A DNA stretch of 64,000 bases from JAFDVL01 sp043783625 (GCA_043783625.1 JAYVZE010000148.1:6451-70450); one strand, 5' to 3'. Counted from the stretch's first letter, positions 34,007 to 43,843 are shown. The notes: generated from the letters alone by a model not told the origin. Numbers and translations are program-made.

Positions 34007-36700
34007 TTACGACTTAGAAACACCGAACCGGATTGCCAAGCCAGCCAAAGTCATATTATCAGCAATGGCATCATGTGGTATCAGCACATATTGCCACGGC
34101 TTTCCGCCATAGCTCGCAGCATACTCACTTGCTTGTTGACACCATTTGACAGCGGCATCCCGTTTGGCGATGACGATTGGATCATCCATTTGATTGCTGG
34201 CTTTAGGTTCCAGCAAATAAATTTTATCCGGTGCTTCCGCCACAAAATCAGGTTGATATTCAAGATGGTCTCCCGCCTGCCGATAGAAAATTTGAAACTG
34301 TCCTTTGGCTGGTTTGAACCATTTCAATTCTTCTCGCTCCAGAATCACAGCCATTCGTCTTTCCGGGTCGGACTGAAATTTTTGCAATGGATAGAGACAC
34401 CGCGCAAAGCCATTAAAAAGATATTTTGCCATGTTGCTTTTGTCTGTTGGAGACACCCGATAATCCATTGGTGGTTCACTGGCAGCAGCGGTGTAGGCGC
34501 ATTGCTTGAGTTCCGAAAAACCTTTACTAATTTTTACTTCATACCCGGCAGCTTCTTCCCAGTAATGCTCCTGCATTTGCACATGAATAAAACGGGAGAT
34601 GTCGCGTTGATAGCATCGCAATACCTTACGGGTTTCGTCCTCCGACAAATAGCTTTTGAAATGCGCAACCGTTTGTGCCGCGAGGTCATACAGCAAATCG
34701 GCATGATCGTCATACGAAATATCATCAAAATCTACTAACCCGCTGACGAGGTAATCTTCTAATCGCGCTTCTTCAATCCCACCTTTGCCAAGTGAAAGGA
34801 CTTCAAGCTGATTCGTGCGTAACGTCTGAATCCATAATTCTTCCGAAGGAGCCGGATAACGTAACGTCTCCAAACTAAGCTGAAATGATTTGAAGCCGGA
34901 ACGCACTTCGCCTTTTGGCACAACCAGAATGCGCGGAATATCAATCGTTTGTTGCACCACAACTTCCGTCGTTTGAGCCACTACCGCCGCGATGTTTGGC
35001 TTCTCAAAGATACCTTCCAGCGTTGGTTGTACCGGACGATATTTTTCCTCCACCGCACGTACAATAGCGGCTTGCACTTCAGATTTTTGCAGGTAAGTAA
35101 CCGAAGGCACAAAGTCAGGCTTGCTCTCAAATGTGCGAATCACTTCATACGCAATTTGCGCAACTTGCTGCTCCTCCGGCTTTGTAAAAATTGGAGCACT
35201 ATTGTTATTTGCCACCACAGTACTAGAAGTTTGTTGTATTGGTTGAAAGCCTAATTTACTTGCGAGTTGTGGTTGCGAAACAACCGTGACAGTGCGCTGT
35301 TGCAATTCGTCAGTATTGAGCACCAACGTCTGCAAACGAATCGCAGAATCAGCCCGATTCGCTTCATCAATGATTTCCTGAAATTTATCGTGGGCGACAA
35401 TATTCAAACGATCCACGACGGCAACGCCTGTCCGCGTACCATAAGGCAACCGCAAGCCGCGTCCGATAGATTGCTCAATCAGGATGCGGGCATTCGCCGC
35501 ACGCAACGGAACAATCGTATAAAGATTTGTCACATCCCAGCCTTCCTTGAGCATGTTGACGTGAATCACAATTTCGGTTGGTTCTTGCGGATCTTCGACT
35601 TTCAGCAACCGCTCAATCATCGCCTCTTCTTCTGCACCTGTTTTGCTGGAATCCACCTGAATGGCTTTGTCCTTATACCGACCTCCAAAAAAATTTTCAT
35701 CCTGAATCTTTTGCAGCAACTGTCCCGCGTGCGTCGTGTCACGCGCAATGACCAATAAAAACGGCTTCACAATTGCTCTGCCTGTTTCCCGCGCATACGT
35801 TTCTAATTCAACCTTCACACTTTCGTGCAGCCGTACACCATCCTCTAATTTGATCTGCTCAATCTCTTCCGTAGACATTCCCGCCGGATTGAAATCTTTC
35901 CGCGTCACCACTGCTGGTTCTTTGACAAAGCCATCTGCCATGGCTCGCGCTAATGGATAATCGAGAATCACATTCTTGAATGGAATTGCCCCTTTGCCGG
36001 TTTCGACAAATGGTGTCGCTGTCAATTCTAATCCCAATACCGGCTTTAATTCATTGATGGCACGAATCCCTGACGAAGCTCGATACCGATGCGATTCATC
36101 CATCAACAAAACTAAATCAGGCAAATTTGCCAGATAAGAAAAATAGCTTTCGCCGATGTATTCTGACAGCCGTTTGATGCGTGGAGATTTGCCGCCGCGT
36201 ACTTCAGAATTGATCTTGGAGATATTGAAAATATTCACCTTGCAGCGAATCAATTCATCGAACAAAGTTCGCGCCGAAGATTCATAATTATCACCCGTAA
36301 TCACTGCTGGCGGATCCGTCGCAAATTCCGCGATGCCTTTGAAAACATACTTCGGTGTATTCGGCGTGAAATCAGTAATCAATTTGTTGTAGATCGTCAG
36401 GTTCGGAGCCAGCACAAAAAAATTGCTCAGTCCGTGCGCCAAATGCAGATAGCTGATAAACGCACCCATTAATCGTGTTTTGCCAACCCCGGTTGCCAGC
36501 GCAAAACAGAGCGAAGGAAATTCGCGCTCGAAATCTGTCACGCCGGGAAACTCGCTGTGGATAATGTCGAGTGCCGCTGCGATGTCGGCATCTTTTTTGG
36601 GCGGCGCAATTTCTGTGATGCGATCCAGAATTTCCAGCGAGTGACGTTGCGGAGCGCGTAAGCTCAAACGTCCCGCGATGGCATTGACATGTCGGTTCAT
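34007..36700 (-). CDS. Type III restriction enzyme Res-like helicase-nuclease
   Basis: The 897-residue protein has a DEAD-like helicase N-terminal half: Walker A LATGVGKTRLM near residue 68, the DExH-type box LLMDESHRYRASS near 195, and helicase motif VI IGRGLRLPYGTR near 420. The C-terminal region contains EYQPDFVAEAPDKIYLLEPKAS (acidic D plus ExK) near residues 815-835, a PD-(D/E)xK nuclease core. Together these match the Res subunit of type III systems, which cleaves DNA after translocation. It lies downstream of mod on the same strand, but a VapBC pair and a palindrome separate the two. Confidence 0.88.
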   Translation of the reverse strand: MNRHVNAIAGRLSLRAPQRHSLEILDRITEIAPPKKDADIAAALDIIHSEFPGVTDFEREFPSLCFALATGVGKTRLMGAFISYLHLAHGLSNFFVLAPNLTIYNKLITDFTPNTPKYVFKGIAEFATDPPAVITGDNYESSARTLFDELIRCKVNIFNISKINSEVRGGKSPRIKRLSEYIGESYFSYLANLPDLVLLMDESHRYRASSGIRAINELKPVLGLELTATPFVETGKGAIPFKNVILDYPLARAMADGFVKEPAVVTRKDFNPAGMSTEEIEQIKLEDGVRLHESVKVELETYARETGRAIVKPFLLVIARDTTHAGQLLQKIQDENFFGGRYKDKAIQVDSSKTGAEEEAMIERLLKVEDPQEPTEIVIHVNMLKEGWDVTNLYTIVPLRAANARILIEQSIGRGLRLPYGTRTGVAVVDRLNIVAHDKFQEIIDEANRADSAIRLQTLVLNTDELQQRTVTVVSQPQLASKLGFQPIQQTSSTVVANNNSAPIFTKPEEQQVAQIAYEVIRTFESKPDFVPSVTYLQKSEVQAAIVRAVEEKYRPVQPTLEGIFEKPNIAAVVAQTTEVVVQQTIDIPRILVVPKGEVRSGFKSFQLSLETLRYPAPSEELWIQTLRTNQLEVLSLGKGGIEEARLEDYLVSGLVDFDDISYDDHADLLYDLAAQTVAHFKSYLSEDETRKVLRCYQRDISRFIHVQMQEHYWEEAAGYEVKISKGFSELKQCAYTAAASEPPMDYRVSPTDKSNMAKYLFNGFARCLYPLQKFQSDPERRMAVILEREELKWFKPAKGQFQIFYRQAGDHLEYQPDFVAEAPDKIYLLEPKASNQMDDPIVIAKRDAAVKWCQQASEYAASYGGKPWQYVLIPHDAIADNMTLAGLAIRFGVSKS

Positions 36701-36709
36701 AAATTCACT

Positions 36710-36737
36710 TTGGTAAAAACATCAGAGGCGTTAAAAT
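36710..36737 (+). promoter_or_regulatory. Candidate promoter for the antitoxin-toxin pair
   Basis: TTGGTA (36710-36715) and TAAAAT (36732-36737) are spaced by 16 bases, and the antitoxin ATG follows only 10 bases after the -10 box, so the transcript would be nearly leaderless. The site lies in the 47-base gap shared with the divergent Res gene. Confidence 0.35.
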
Positions 36738-36747
36738 ATGCGACACT

Positions 36748-37050
36748 ATGATTGCACAACAAGAATTACAACATTTGCTCACGTTGCCGGATCAGGAAAA
36801 AATTATTCTCGCGCATCACTTGCTCGAAAGTCTCGTCAAAAAACAGCCGGTGGAATTGGCGCTGTCGCCTCCTCCTATTCCAGAGACACCTGAAAACACC
36901 GATGTCCATCCTTCCGTAAAGTGGTTGCTCTCAATGGCCGGAATGTATTCTGGCGGCCCGGGCGATACCGGGGAACGCGCCGATGAAATCTGCCACACTG
37001 AAATTAAACGGCGGAGTGGTTTCACCCTCAAAGAGGAGTTACCTGATTAA
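36748..37050 (+). CDS. Antitoxin-like protein (VapB role)
   Basis: The 100-residue protein has an N-terminal helical region (LLTLPDQEKIILAHHLLESL) typical of small antitoxins that pair with PIN toxins, then a Pro-rich linker, and a C-terminal segment WLLSMAGMYSGGPGDTGER that would wrap around the toxin. Its stop codon overlaps the toxin start by one base (TAATG), the usual coupling for toxin-antitoxin pairs. No classical AbrB or RHH motif is evident, so the DNA-binding class is unclear. Confidence 0.75.
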   Translation: MIAQQELQHLLTLPDQEKIILAHHLLESLVKKQPVELALSPPPIPETPENTDVHPSVKWLLSMAGMYSGGPGDTGERADEICHTEIKRRSGFTLKEELPD

Positions 37051-37463
37051 TGCGCTATCTCCTTGATACAGGCTTTGCGGTTGCACTCTTTCATCAGGAT
37101 GACCGACATCATCAGTCCGTACTGCACGTCATCCAGCAATTGCGGACGCCTGTTATTTTTCCTGTTCCTGCCATCACTGAAACGGTTTATTTGTTACGGC
37201 GGGATGCTGGTCATGAAACTGCTACAAAATTTATTGCCAGCCTCGCTACAGGTCAGATGCTCCTCGAAAATCCGCAACTAACCGATTACCAACGCGCCGC
37301 CGAACTGATGCGGCAATATGCCGATGCTAATCTTGATTTCGTAGACTCCATCATCGTCGCCCTTGCCGAACGCCTGAATATCACCTGTATCCTGACTCTG
37401 GATCAACGTGACTTCCGCCTGATTCGTCCGCGTCACTGCGAAGCCTTTGAACTCCTGCCTTAA
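37050..37463 (+). CDS. PIN-domain toxin, VapC-like
   Basis: The 137-residue protein has the PIN fold acidic residues in order: D6 in YLLDTGF, E45 in ITETVYLL, D95/D98 in LDFVDSIIVALAE and D117 near LTLDQRDF. PIN toxins cleave tRNA or rRNA and are neutralised by the upstream antitoxin. The pair is on the plus strand, opposite to the flanking mod and res genes. This position inside a restriction locus suggests that it either inserted there or stabilises it. Confidence 0.85.
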   Translation: MRYLLDTGFAVALFHQDDRHHQSVLHVIQQLRTPVIFPVPAITETVYLLRRDAGHETATKFIASLATGQMLLENPQLTDYQRAAELMRQYADANLDFVDSIIVALAERLNITCILTLDQRDFRLIRPRHCEAFELLP

Positions 37464-37464
37464 T

Positions 37465-37611
37465 TTGGGAGCGCCAGCATCTTGCTGGCTGCGAGCGCGT
37501 GTAACGCCGCTCGCTGACGTGGCGAGAAGGTCAGTTATTCTTTAGCGTAATTTCTCGCCACTACGTTTGCGATGCTGCGCACGCAAACGGCAAGCGAGAC
37601 GCTCGCGCTCC
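37465..37611. repeat. Long nested palindromic repeat
   Basis: GGAGCGC near 37468 pairs with GCGCTCC at 37605-37611, and inside this GTGGCGAGAA (37519-37528) pairs with TTCTCGCCAC (37552-37561); a GCCAGCA/TGCTGGC hairpin sits on the left. The block of about 147 bases fills the gap between the toxin stop and the mod stop codon. It has the look of a dispersed REP-like element; no coding sequence is present. Confidence 0.65.
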
Positions 37612-37613
37612 AG

Positions 37614-39227
37614 TCAAAACAATCCCTGTTGCCCCGGCTGCACCGGAGCTTGCGGCAAATTCTCAATCTTCAAACTGTAATCATCATGTCCCCATTCACA
37701 GCGGGCTAACACCTGTTTCGGAATTTTCTTAATCGTCAAATTCGGGTACTGCTCCGGCTTCGCGCGAAACGCTGTACACACCACCAGTAACGAACGCGCT
37801 TCGCCTACTTCCTCCGAAAGCTGTTGCAACTGTTCGTGGTTCAATTGCGCCGTAGTCGCGTAAATAAACGATTGTTCCGTCGAATATCCATGCTGCCAAT
37901 ACACCGTATCGCTCGGCGAGTAGGTGAAGCCTTCCAGCTTACACAACGCCTCCGCCAGCATCGCGGCGTTGTATTCCTGATTGATGACCCAGTTGTCCCA
38001 TTTATCTTTTTCGAGCAGTGACGGAGCCAGCCGGAAATAACGAAAGCCGCCGCCGCCCTGCCAGTTCACCGCGTTGGTAATGCCGCCGGAGTCTGCGCCG
38101 TCAATGACTTTCTGCATACGCGGAATGATGTGCGTATGACAATGCTCGCCGAGTTCAATCATGATCCAGCGACGCCCCATTTTATGCGCGACTGTACCAG
38201 TTGTGCCGGAGCCTGCGAAGGAATCGAGAATTAGATCGCCGGTTTTAGAAGCAATATGAATTATCCTGTTAAGCAAAAGTTCAGGCTTTGGAGTAGCAAA
38301 TGGAGTTGAAGAAAGAGCTTTTTGCTCAGTCATAGCGGTTTGTGTACTTCCAGCTTCGGATGAAGACCATACTGAACGCGGTACTACTGGTTCAGCTCCT
38401 TCAAGAAACATTTTTAGGCGTGGGGCTTTTCCATTTCCATCTTTTCCCCAATACAGCAGTTCTTTTTCCTCATTAGCTTTATGAGTGCTTTGCCCATATC
38501 GCCAAGTAAGAGTATCAGGCGGATATACGATTTTTCCTGTAAACGGGTTTGTAATACCGTAATACAAATTTGGACGTTCCGTGCGGTTTTTATTTCCAGT
38601 GTAGGTCACAGAATTCCAAGCCCCTCTAGGATCATTATCTGGATTTGTGTAATAAGAATTTTGCGCTTCAGTTCTAGGAACACGATTTGGCGACCACTGG
38701 GGTTTATTCTTTGCATAAACCAAAATTGAATCGTGGTCAGAACTAAAATACTTTGCATCATTTGCTGGCGATACTCGCTTCGCCCATACCAAAGTAGAGA
38801 TGAAATTTGCTCGTCCAAAAATTTCATCACATAACACCTTCAAATAATGCGCTTCATTGTCATCAATCGTGATCCACAGCGAACCGTCTTCAGATAACAA
38901 ACTACGAATCAATTCCAAGCGGTCACGCATTAATGACAACCAAAGCGAATGCTCGACACCATCGTCATAATGCGCAAACGCACTACCCGTATTGTACGGC
39001 GGATCAATAAAAATACATTTGATCTTGCCCGCGAATTCCTGTTCGAGAGCCTTGAGTGCCAGCAAATTATCGCCAAAGATCAGGCGATTATCGAAGCGGT
39101 CATTGTCACTGACGCGATGGGCGGCGTGATACGATTTTTCGGGGTCTTCGAGCAAAATGCGTGGCTCTAAACGAGGGCGATTTTCCTTACCAATCCAGGT
39201 GAGTTCCAGTTTCTGTTTTTTGTTCAT
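37614..39227 (-). CDS. Type III DNA adenine-N6 methyltransferase (Mod-like)
   Basis: The ATG at 39227 overlaps the stop codon of the DUF262 gene (ATGA), which fixes the start and gives 537 residues. The catalytic motif IV FIDPPYNTGSA is near residue 74 and precedes the SAM-binding motif I LDSFAGSGTTG near 332, the order of beta-class methyltransferases such as EcoP15I Mod. The 80-residue segment after the catalytic motif and the C-terminal half should hold the target recognition region. It methylates one strand of an asymmetric site, as in type III systems. Translation is coupled to the upstream gene. Confidence 0.92.
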   Translation of the reverse strand: MNKKQKLELTWIGKENRPRLEPRILLEDPEKSYHAAHRVSDNDRFDNRLIFGDNLLALKALEQEFAGKIKCIFIDPPYNTGSAFAHYDDGVEHSLWLSLMRDRLELIRSLLSEDGSLWITIDDNEAHYLKVLCDEIFGRANFISTLVWAKRVSPANDAKYFSSDHDSILVYAKNKPQWSPNRVPRTEAQNSYYTNPDNDPRGAWNSVTYTGNKNRTERPNLYYGITNPFTGKIVYPPDTLTWRYGQSTHKANEEKELLYWGKDGNGKAPRLKMFLEGAEPVVPRSVWSSSEAGSTQTAMTEQKALSSTPFATPKPELLLNRIIHIASKTGDLILDSFAGSGTTGTVAHKMGRRWIMIELGEHCHTHIIPRMQKVIDGADSGGITNAVNWQGGGGFRYFRLAPSLLEKDKWDNWVINQEYNAAMLAEALCKLEGFTYSPSDTVYWQHGYSTEQSFIYATTAQLNHEQLQQLSEEVGEARSLLVVCTAFRAKPEQYPNLTIKKIPKQVLARCEWGHDDYSLKIENLPQAPVQPGQQGLF

Positions 39228-40951
39228 GAAAGTTGTGCGATGCGCCAAATGGAAGAGGCTTGGCGCGCCATCCAGCTTTGTCGCGTTCCAATTCGTTCCG
39301 GTGTCCAATCGTCATTCTCGCCTGCCAGCGTGCGCGTCAACGCAAAACTGCTGGCGGCATAAACAGAACGTTTGACGGCATAATCAACATTGCCGAGGTC
39401 ACGATTTTGCCCGTCTTGCAATAACGTCATATTGCCCAGCCGAAAGACCATGGCTTCTAATTCTTCTTCCGAAAATGTTTCCCAACCAGCCACAGGATTT
39501 TGCGGCAGAACGTGTTCGAGATTAAAACTGGAACTGTCAAAATCGTAATCGCGCCCGTCCGATTGCTTTTCTAATTGGCAAAGTACATACCGCACAATGC
39601 GACGATTTCGCGTGTGCGTCGTGCGAATAATTTTATTCGTAAACGCAGCGCGAAAAGTATCATCAGCCGGGTAAACAGAATTGAGAGCCGGCCAGACATC
39701 ACCGCTGGCAGCGAGTTCACGTCGTGAAATTTTCACCGCTACCTGATTATAAACACGCTCCTGTTCATTGGCGGGAAAGCTGCAAATCACATTGTAACGA
39801 AACGAAATCATCACACAGGCACGCAACAGGGATTCAAAATCTGTTTCAGAAAAAATGCGTCGAGCCGCCAGCAATAAAGGGAATGGTTGACGCACGCTGA
39901 ACATTTTCAATTCACTGGCATAAGCCTTGAGTTGGGGATTCCAGGCGGAAGCTTCGGGATGCGTCAGCCCCAAATAAGAATCCATGTCTTCTTCCATTTC
40001 TCGAATTAAAGTGAAGACGTTTTCACGCGTCAGGACTTGTCCGCGAATAGATTTGAATAATTCTGTTTGGCGAACGAACGTGCGGCGGCTATTCCAATGA
40101 ATGCGCAGAAAATCAGGAAAGCTCTCACTGCCTAAGCGTCCGACCATCGCTTCCCAACGGTCTTCCAGCGTCTTCATTTCGTGTTCGTGTTCGCTCCCGC
40201 GATGCAGTACCGAAAATAGATAGTTCTTCAGCAAGTCTGTCGCAGACAAACGAACACCACGGGCATTGAGCGTCTCAAAAACTTTGTAAGCATTGAGTTC
40301 ATCGGTCACAGTTATGACCGTGAAAAAAAGGCGGTCGCTCATGTTTTCGACCAGACTGGCAAGCGCTACGCCTTCTTCACCATTAAATTGAGAAGCATGC
40401 TGGCGTCCATAATCGCGCACACGCTTTTCAAACCACTCGAAGGCTTTGCGTAAGCTGTGTTCAGAGGCGCGAAACCCGCGTTGCGGCAAATGTCCCAGCG
40501 GCACTATGTACGTTTGGAAATAGTTATCATTATTGCGATTGAGCGTCAGTTTGGAGCGGGAAACAAGCGTCACCGGGTCGAGATAACCAATATAAGTTTG
40601 TCGGATTTGTTGTAGTCGTTGTTGATTTCGATCTGCGTCTTTTCCTTCCTCAACTAGGCGCGCTAAATTCTTCATCACGGCGAGAACAATTAAATTCAGC
40701 GTCGTCAGGCGTTGTTGACCATCAATGACATCAAACAATTTATCGTTATCTGATTGCAGTACCAGATACCCCATGTAATGCGCCGGCTCGCCGCCCACGG
40801 CAATTGTGCCTAAAATGTCCAGCCACAAATCTTCCCATTCATCATCCGTCCAACTGTAATCACGCTGAAAACGCGGAATGCGATAAGTCAATCCGTTGCC
40901 CATCAATTTTCGATAGGTGTCGTTTTTGGTATTGAAATTAGTAGCAGACAT
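39224..40951 (-). CDS. DUF262/DUF1524 (GmrSD-like) protein
   Basis: The 575-residue protein has the DUF262 N-terminal ParB-like fold, shown by YRIPRFQRDYSW and the nucleotide-binding motif FDVIDGQQRLTTL (D77-G-Q-Q-R81), and a C-terminal DUF1524 HNH-like nuclease with FNLEHVLPQNP near residue 477 and RLGNMTLL. GmrSD family enzymes restrict modified phage DNA in an NTP-dependent way. Here it lies 18 bases after the SNF2 gene and overlaps mod by four bases, so the three are one operon. A GGGATTT site precedes the ATG. Confidence 0.93.
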   Translation of the reverse strand: MSATNFNTKNDTYRKLMGNGLTYRIPRFQRDYSWTDDEWEDLWLDILGTIAVGGEPAHYMGYLVLQSDNDKLFDVIDGQQRLTTLNLIVLAVMKNLARLVEEGKDADRNQQRLQQIRQTYIGYLDPVTLVSRSKLTLNRNNDNYFQTYIVPLGHLPQRGFRASEHSLRKAFEWFEKRVRDYGRQHASQFNGEEGVALASLVENMSDRLFFTVITVTDELNAYKVFETLNARGVRLSATDLLKNYLFSVLHRGSEHEHEMKTLEDRWEAMVGRLGSESFPDFLRIHWNSRRTFVRQTELFKSIRGQVLTRENVFTLIREMEEDMDSYLGLTHPEASAWNPQLKAYASELKMFSVRQPFPLLLAARRIFSETDFESLLRACVMISFRYNVICSFPANEQERVYNQVAVKISRRELAASGDVWPALNSVYPADDTFRAAFTNKIIRTTHTRNRRIVRYVLCQLEKQSDGRDYDFDSSSFNLEHVLPQNPVAGWETFSEEELEAMVFRLGNMTLLQDGQNRDLGNVDYAVKRSVYAASSFALTRTLAGENDDWTPERIGTRQSWMARQASSIWRIAQLS

Positions 40952-40969
40952 AAATCCCTCAAAGAATTA

Positions 40970-43843
40970 TTACTTTAATGTCCAGCGTACCGTGAAAAGA
41001 TGCTCCCGCGCAATTGACATCTGTAGTTTCGCCTCAACTTCGGTAATCAATTTTTCACGTTGATTATCAACGTCATCCTGCGCGTCAAAGAGAGTACGTC
41101 GCTTCTGATTTCGTGTCATTTCTAAAGCCTTAATCTGTTTTTGTCCAGCGAGTTTTTCTTCCAATGTTAAGGCGGTTGTGTTGGCTCGCCTGACCTCTTT
41201 TATTTGCCGATCTATTTCTTTAATTTCACGCTCCAATCCAAGTTTTAAATCTTCCGCCCAGTTATCCAATTTGTTGGCTTCCGCTTCAAAGAATTTGGCG
41301 TTGCGCTCCGAAACATCTCGTTGGATCGTGTTTTGTTGGCGTTGTTGGCTGTTTTCGAGATTCGTCAATATTTCAGTTGGCGCAGCGATTCGTTCACCTG
41401 TTCTGCCGGGTAAGTTGAAAAGGCGGGAGACCGTTTCGGCATCAAGAATTTCCCCGTTGTCGATAAGACCTGAAAATAATAGATGGTCTTCGGATTGGGC
41501 GAAGGATTCAATCGTAAAAAGTGAAAGCGTCAACCAACCGGAACTTCCGCGCAAGCTTTCCAGAATACTGATTTTGTTGCCGTATTCAGCATAATTGAAG
41601 ACGACTTCTGCCATCGGCAATTGGCGCTCGCGGGCTTGAAAATAAACGGCTTCAGCTAATGGATGCTGCAAACGATACAGATGCGCTTCACCACTGCGAC
41701 GGGGGAATTCATACAGACCCAGCGGAATATCAAACGTTGAAAAGGGATTCGTTTGTAGTCGAAATGTCGAGTCTGAAAGAAACTCGGCATGGTTGGCTAA
41801 TTCGTGTCTGGTTAGTTGCATCAAGGTTTGCTCGAAGCGGTTCAGACTGGCTTCGGCGGAGACTTTGCGCAAACGTAATTTCTCGTGGACATCAACATCG
41901 AAATTTTCCAGCAATTGTTGACGGGTACGCGTCATCGCTTCGTTGATTTCCTGACTGAGTTCACGCTGCAATTGATCGAAGGCAGTTTTAATTTCTTCAG
42001 GTTTGCGACAACGCTGATAAATATCGGCAATGCGTTTTTCAAAATCTACGCCGGATTCGAGTACTCCCAGAACTTCATCACTGGAACCAAACACCCCATC
42101 AAATAATTTGAATTTTTCGGATAATAATTCAAAAACGCGTTGATCGGCTTCGTTGTTCCGGTTCAGGAAATTGACGACAACGACGTCATGTTTTTGTCCG
42201 TAGCGATGACAACGTCCGATACGCTGTTCGATGCGTTGCGGATTCCACGGCAAATCATAATTCACGACCAACGAACAAAACTGTAGATTAATGCCTTCAG
42301 CTCCGGCTTCGGTCGCAATCATAATGCGTCCTTCATCGCGGAAGTAATCCACTAAAGCTGAACGCATATCTGCCGTTTTCGATCCGGTCACGCGGTCCGA
42401 ACCTTTATGTTGTTTCAGCCATTCTTGGTAAATCTTCTTGGAGCTTTCATCGGTGTTGGAGCCATTAAAAAGGACGATGCCTTCGGCGTAAGGACTATCA
42501 GCGAGCAAGTCCAACAGGTAGCTTTGCGTCCGTCGCGATTCGGTAAAAATGATAGCTTTTTGCGCTGCCTGCATTTCATCTGCTTTGGCAAATGCCGCCG
42601 CCAAAGCTTTGAGCAATGCGTTGCCCTTCGCGTTGTCCTGGATAGAAGTAGCAATTTGGATGAAGTTATCCAGATCGGCAATTTCGGATTCTAATGCTAC
42701 GCGTTCAGCTTCTGACAGCATTTCCTGCGGATCATCTTCGGGCCATTCCTCTGCCGTTTCGTCAAGGGTTTCGTAATCTTCGTCCAGCTCGTCCGCCAGT
42801 GATTTTTTGGGCGACTGCTTTAATAGTTTCGCTTTAAGCCGGGTGGAAATCGTCGTGAGCGCACCCGCGATAGCAAAGGTTGAAGACGCCAACAATTTGC
42901 GCAAAACCAGTGTCATCAGCGTCCGTTGACTGGGAGGTAAAGCCTGAATGTTGTCTCGCTGTAGGTAGTTAGAAACAAGATTGTAGAGACGGTCTTCGGA
43001 TTCGTGCGGCGTGAATTTTTCGATGATGGCATGACGATTTGTGTACGGCACATATTGCGTCACCTGACGGCGCAACGTACGGTGGCAAAGCGGTTGCAAT
43101 CGTTGTTTGAGTGACGCGAAATCACGTGTCTGACTGGTGTTGGCAAACTGTTCGCGGAAGCTTTTCAAATCTCCAAAAGCGCGGTCATCAATAAAACTTA
43201 CCAGCCCATAAAGTTCCAGCAAAGAATTTTGTAACGGTGTCGCCGTGAGTAATAATTTAGGCTTATCGGCTAAGGTTTCCTTGAGAACATTGCTAATAAT
43301 ATTGGAAGGTTTATAGACATTGCGTAACCGATGCGCTTCATCAAGGACGACTAAATCCCACTGTACTGTTCTGACATCTGCCGCTTTCGTGCGGGCAAAT
43401 TGATAGGAGCAAATAATGACAAAACCGGACTGCTCAAACGGATGAGTATTTCCTTGTTTGACGGCTTCGTTATATGACTTTGTTTCCAGAATTTTGCACG
43501 GCAAAAAGAATTTTTCTGAAAGTTCCTGATGCCATTGCTTGCGCAAATTCGCCGGAGTAATAACCAGAATGCGACGTTTGCGTTCCGCCCAGCGTTGCGA
43601 AATAACTAATCCAGCTTCGATGGTTTTGCCGAGTCCAACTTCATCCGCCAACAATGCACCTTTGGAAAGGGGCGATTGAAAAGCAAAGAGCGCGGCATCC
43701 ACCTGATGCGGGTTTAAATCTACTTGCGCACCTGCAACTGCACTTGCCAATTTATCGACACTGTCTGAAGGAAACCGCCTGGTCAACTCGTAGGCAAAAT
43801 ATTTGGCATGATAATCCGTGAGATTCTTGGTGGGTTCTATCAT
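40970..43843 (-). CDS. SNF2-family helicase-like ATPase
   Basis: The ATG at 43843 is taken as start (957 residues); a GTG at 43873 would add ten residues. The N-terminal ATPase half has LLADEVGLGKTIEAGLV near residue 65, the LDEAHRLRN box near 165 and LLTATPLQN near 200. The second half has TEAGAEGINLQFC and the motif VI IGRCHRYGQ near 540. The C-terminal 250 residues include a charged coiled coil (KLGLEREIKEIDRQIKE). This is a RapA/HepA-type DNA translocase, which in defence loci accompanies methyltransferases. It starts the operon leading to DUF262 and mod. Confidence 0.9.
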   Translation of the reverse strand: MIEPTKNLTDYHAKYFAYELTRRFPSDSVDKLASAVAGAQVDLNPHQVDAALFAFQSPLSKGALLADEVGLGKTIEAGLVISQRWAERKRRILVITPANLRKQWHQELSEKFFLPCKILETKSYNEAVKQGNTHPFEQSGFVIICSYQFARTKAADVRTVQWDLVVLDEAHRLRNVYKPSNIISNVLKETLADKPKLLLTATPLQNSLLELYGLVSFIDDRAFGDLKSFREQFANTSQTRDFASLKQRLQPLCHRTLRRQVTQYVPYTNRHAIIEKFTPHESEDRLYNLVSNYLQRDNIQALPPSQRTLMTLVLRKLLASSTFAIAGALTTISTRLKAKLLKQSPKKSLADELDEDYETLDETAEEWPEDDPQEMLSEAERVALESEIADLDNFIQIATSIQDNAKGNALLKALAAAFAKADEMQAAQKAIIFTESRRTQSYLLDLLADSPYAEGIVLFNGSNTDESSKKIYQEWLKQHKGSDRVTGSKTADMRSALVDYFRDEGRIMIATEAGAEGINLQFCSLVVNYDLPWNPQRIEQRIGRCHRYGQKHDVVVVNFLNRNNEADQRVFELLSEKFKLFDGVFGSSDEVLGVLESGVDFEKRIADIYQRCRKPEEIKTAFDQLQRELSQEINEAMTRTRQQLLENFDVDVHEKLRLRKVSAEASLNRFEQTLMQLTRHELANHAEFLSDSTFRLQTNPFSTFDIPLGLYEFPRRSGEAHLYRLQHPLAEAVYFQARERQLPMAEVVFNYAEYGNKISILESLRGSSGWLTLSLFTIESFAQSEDHLLFSGLIDNGEILDAETVSRLFNLPGRTGERIAAPTEILTNLENSQQRQQNTIQRDVSERNAKFFEAEANKLDNWAEDLKLGLEREIKEIDRQIKEVRRANTTALTLEEKLAGQKQIKALEMTRNQKRRTLFDAQDDVDNQREKLITEVEAKLQMSIAREHLFTVRWTLK

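Noticed and set aside
34007..43843. DISARM or BREX assignment for the defence island
   Set aside because: No DrmA/DrmB/DrmC or BrxC/PglZ-type genes are present; only the SNF2 ATPase is shared in kind.
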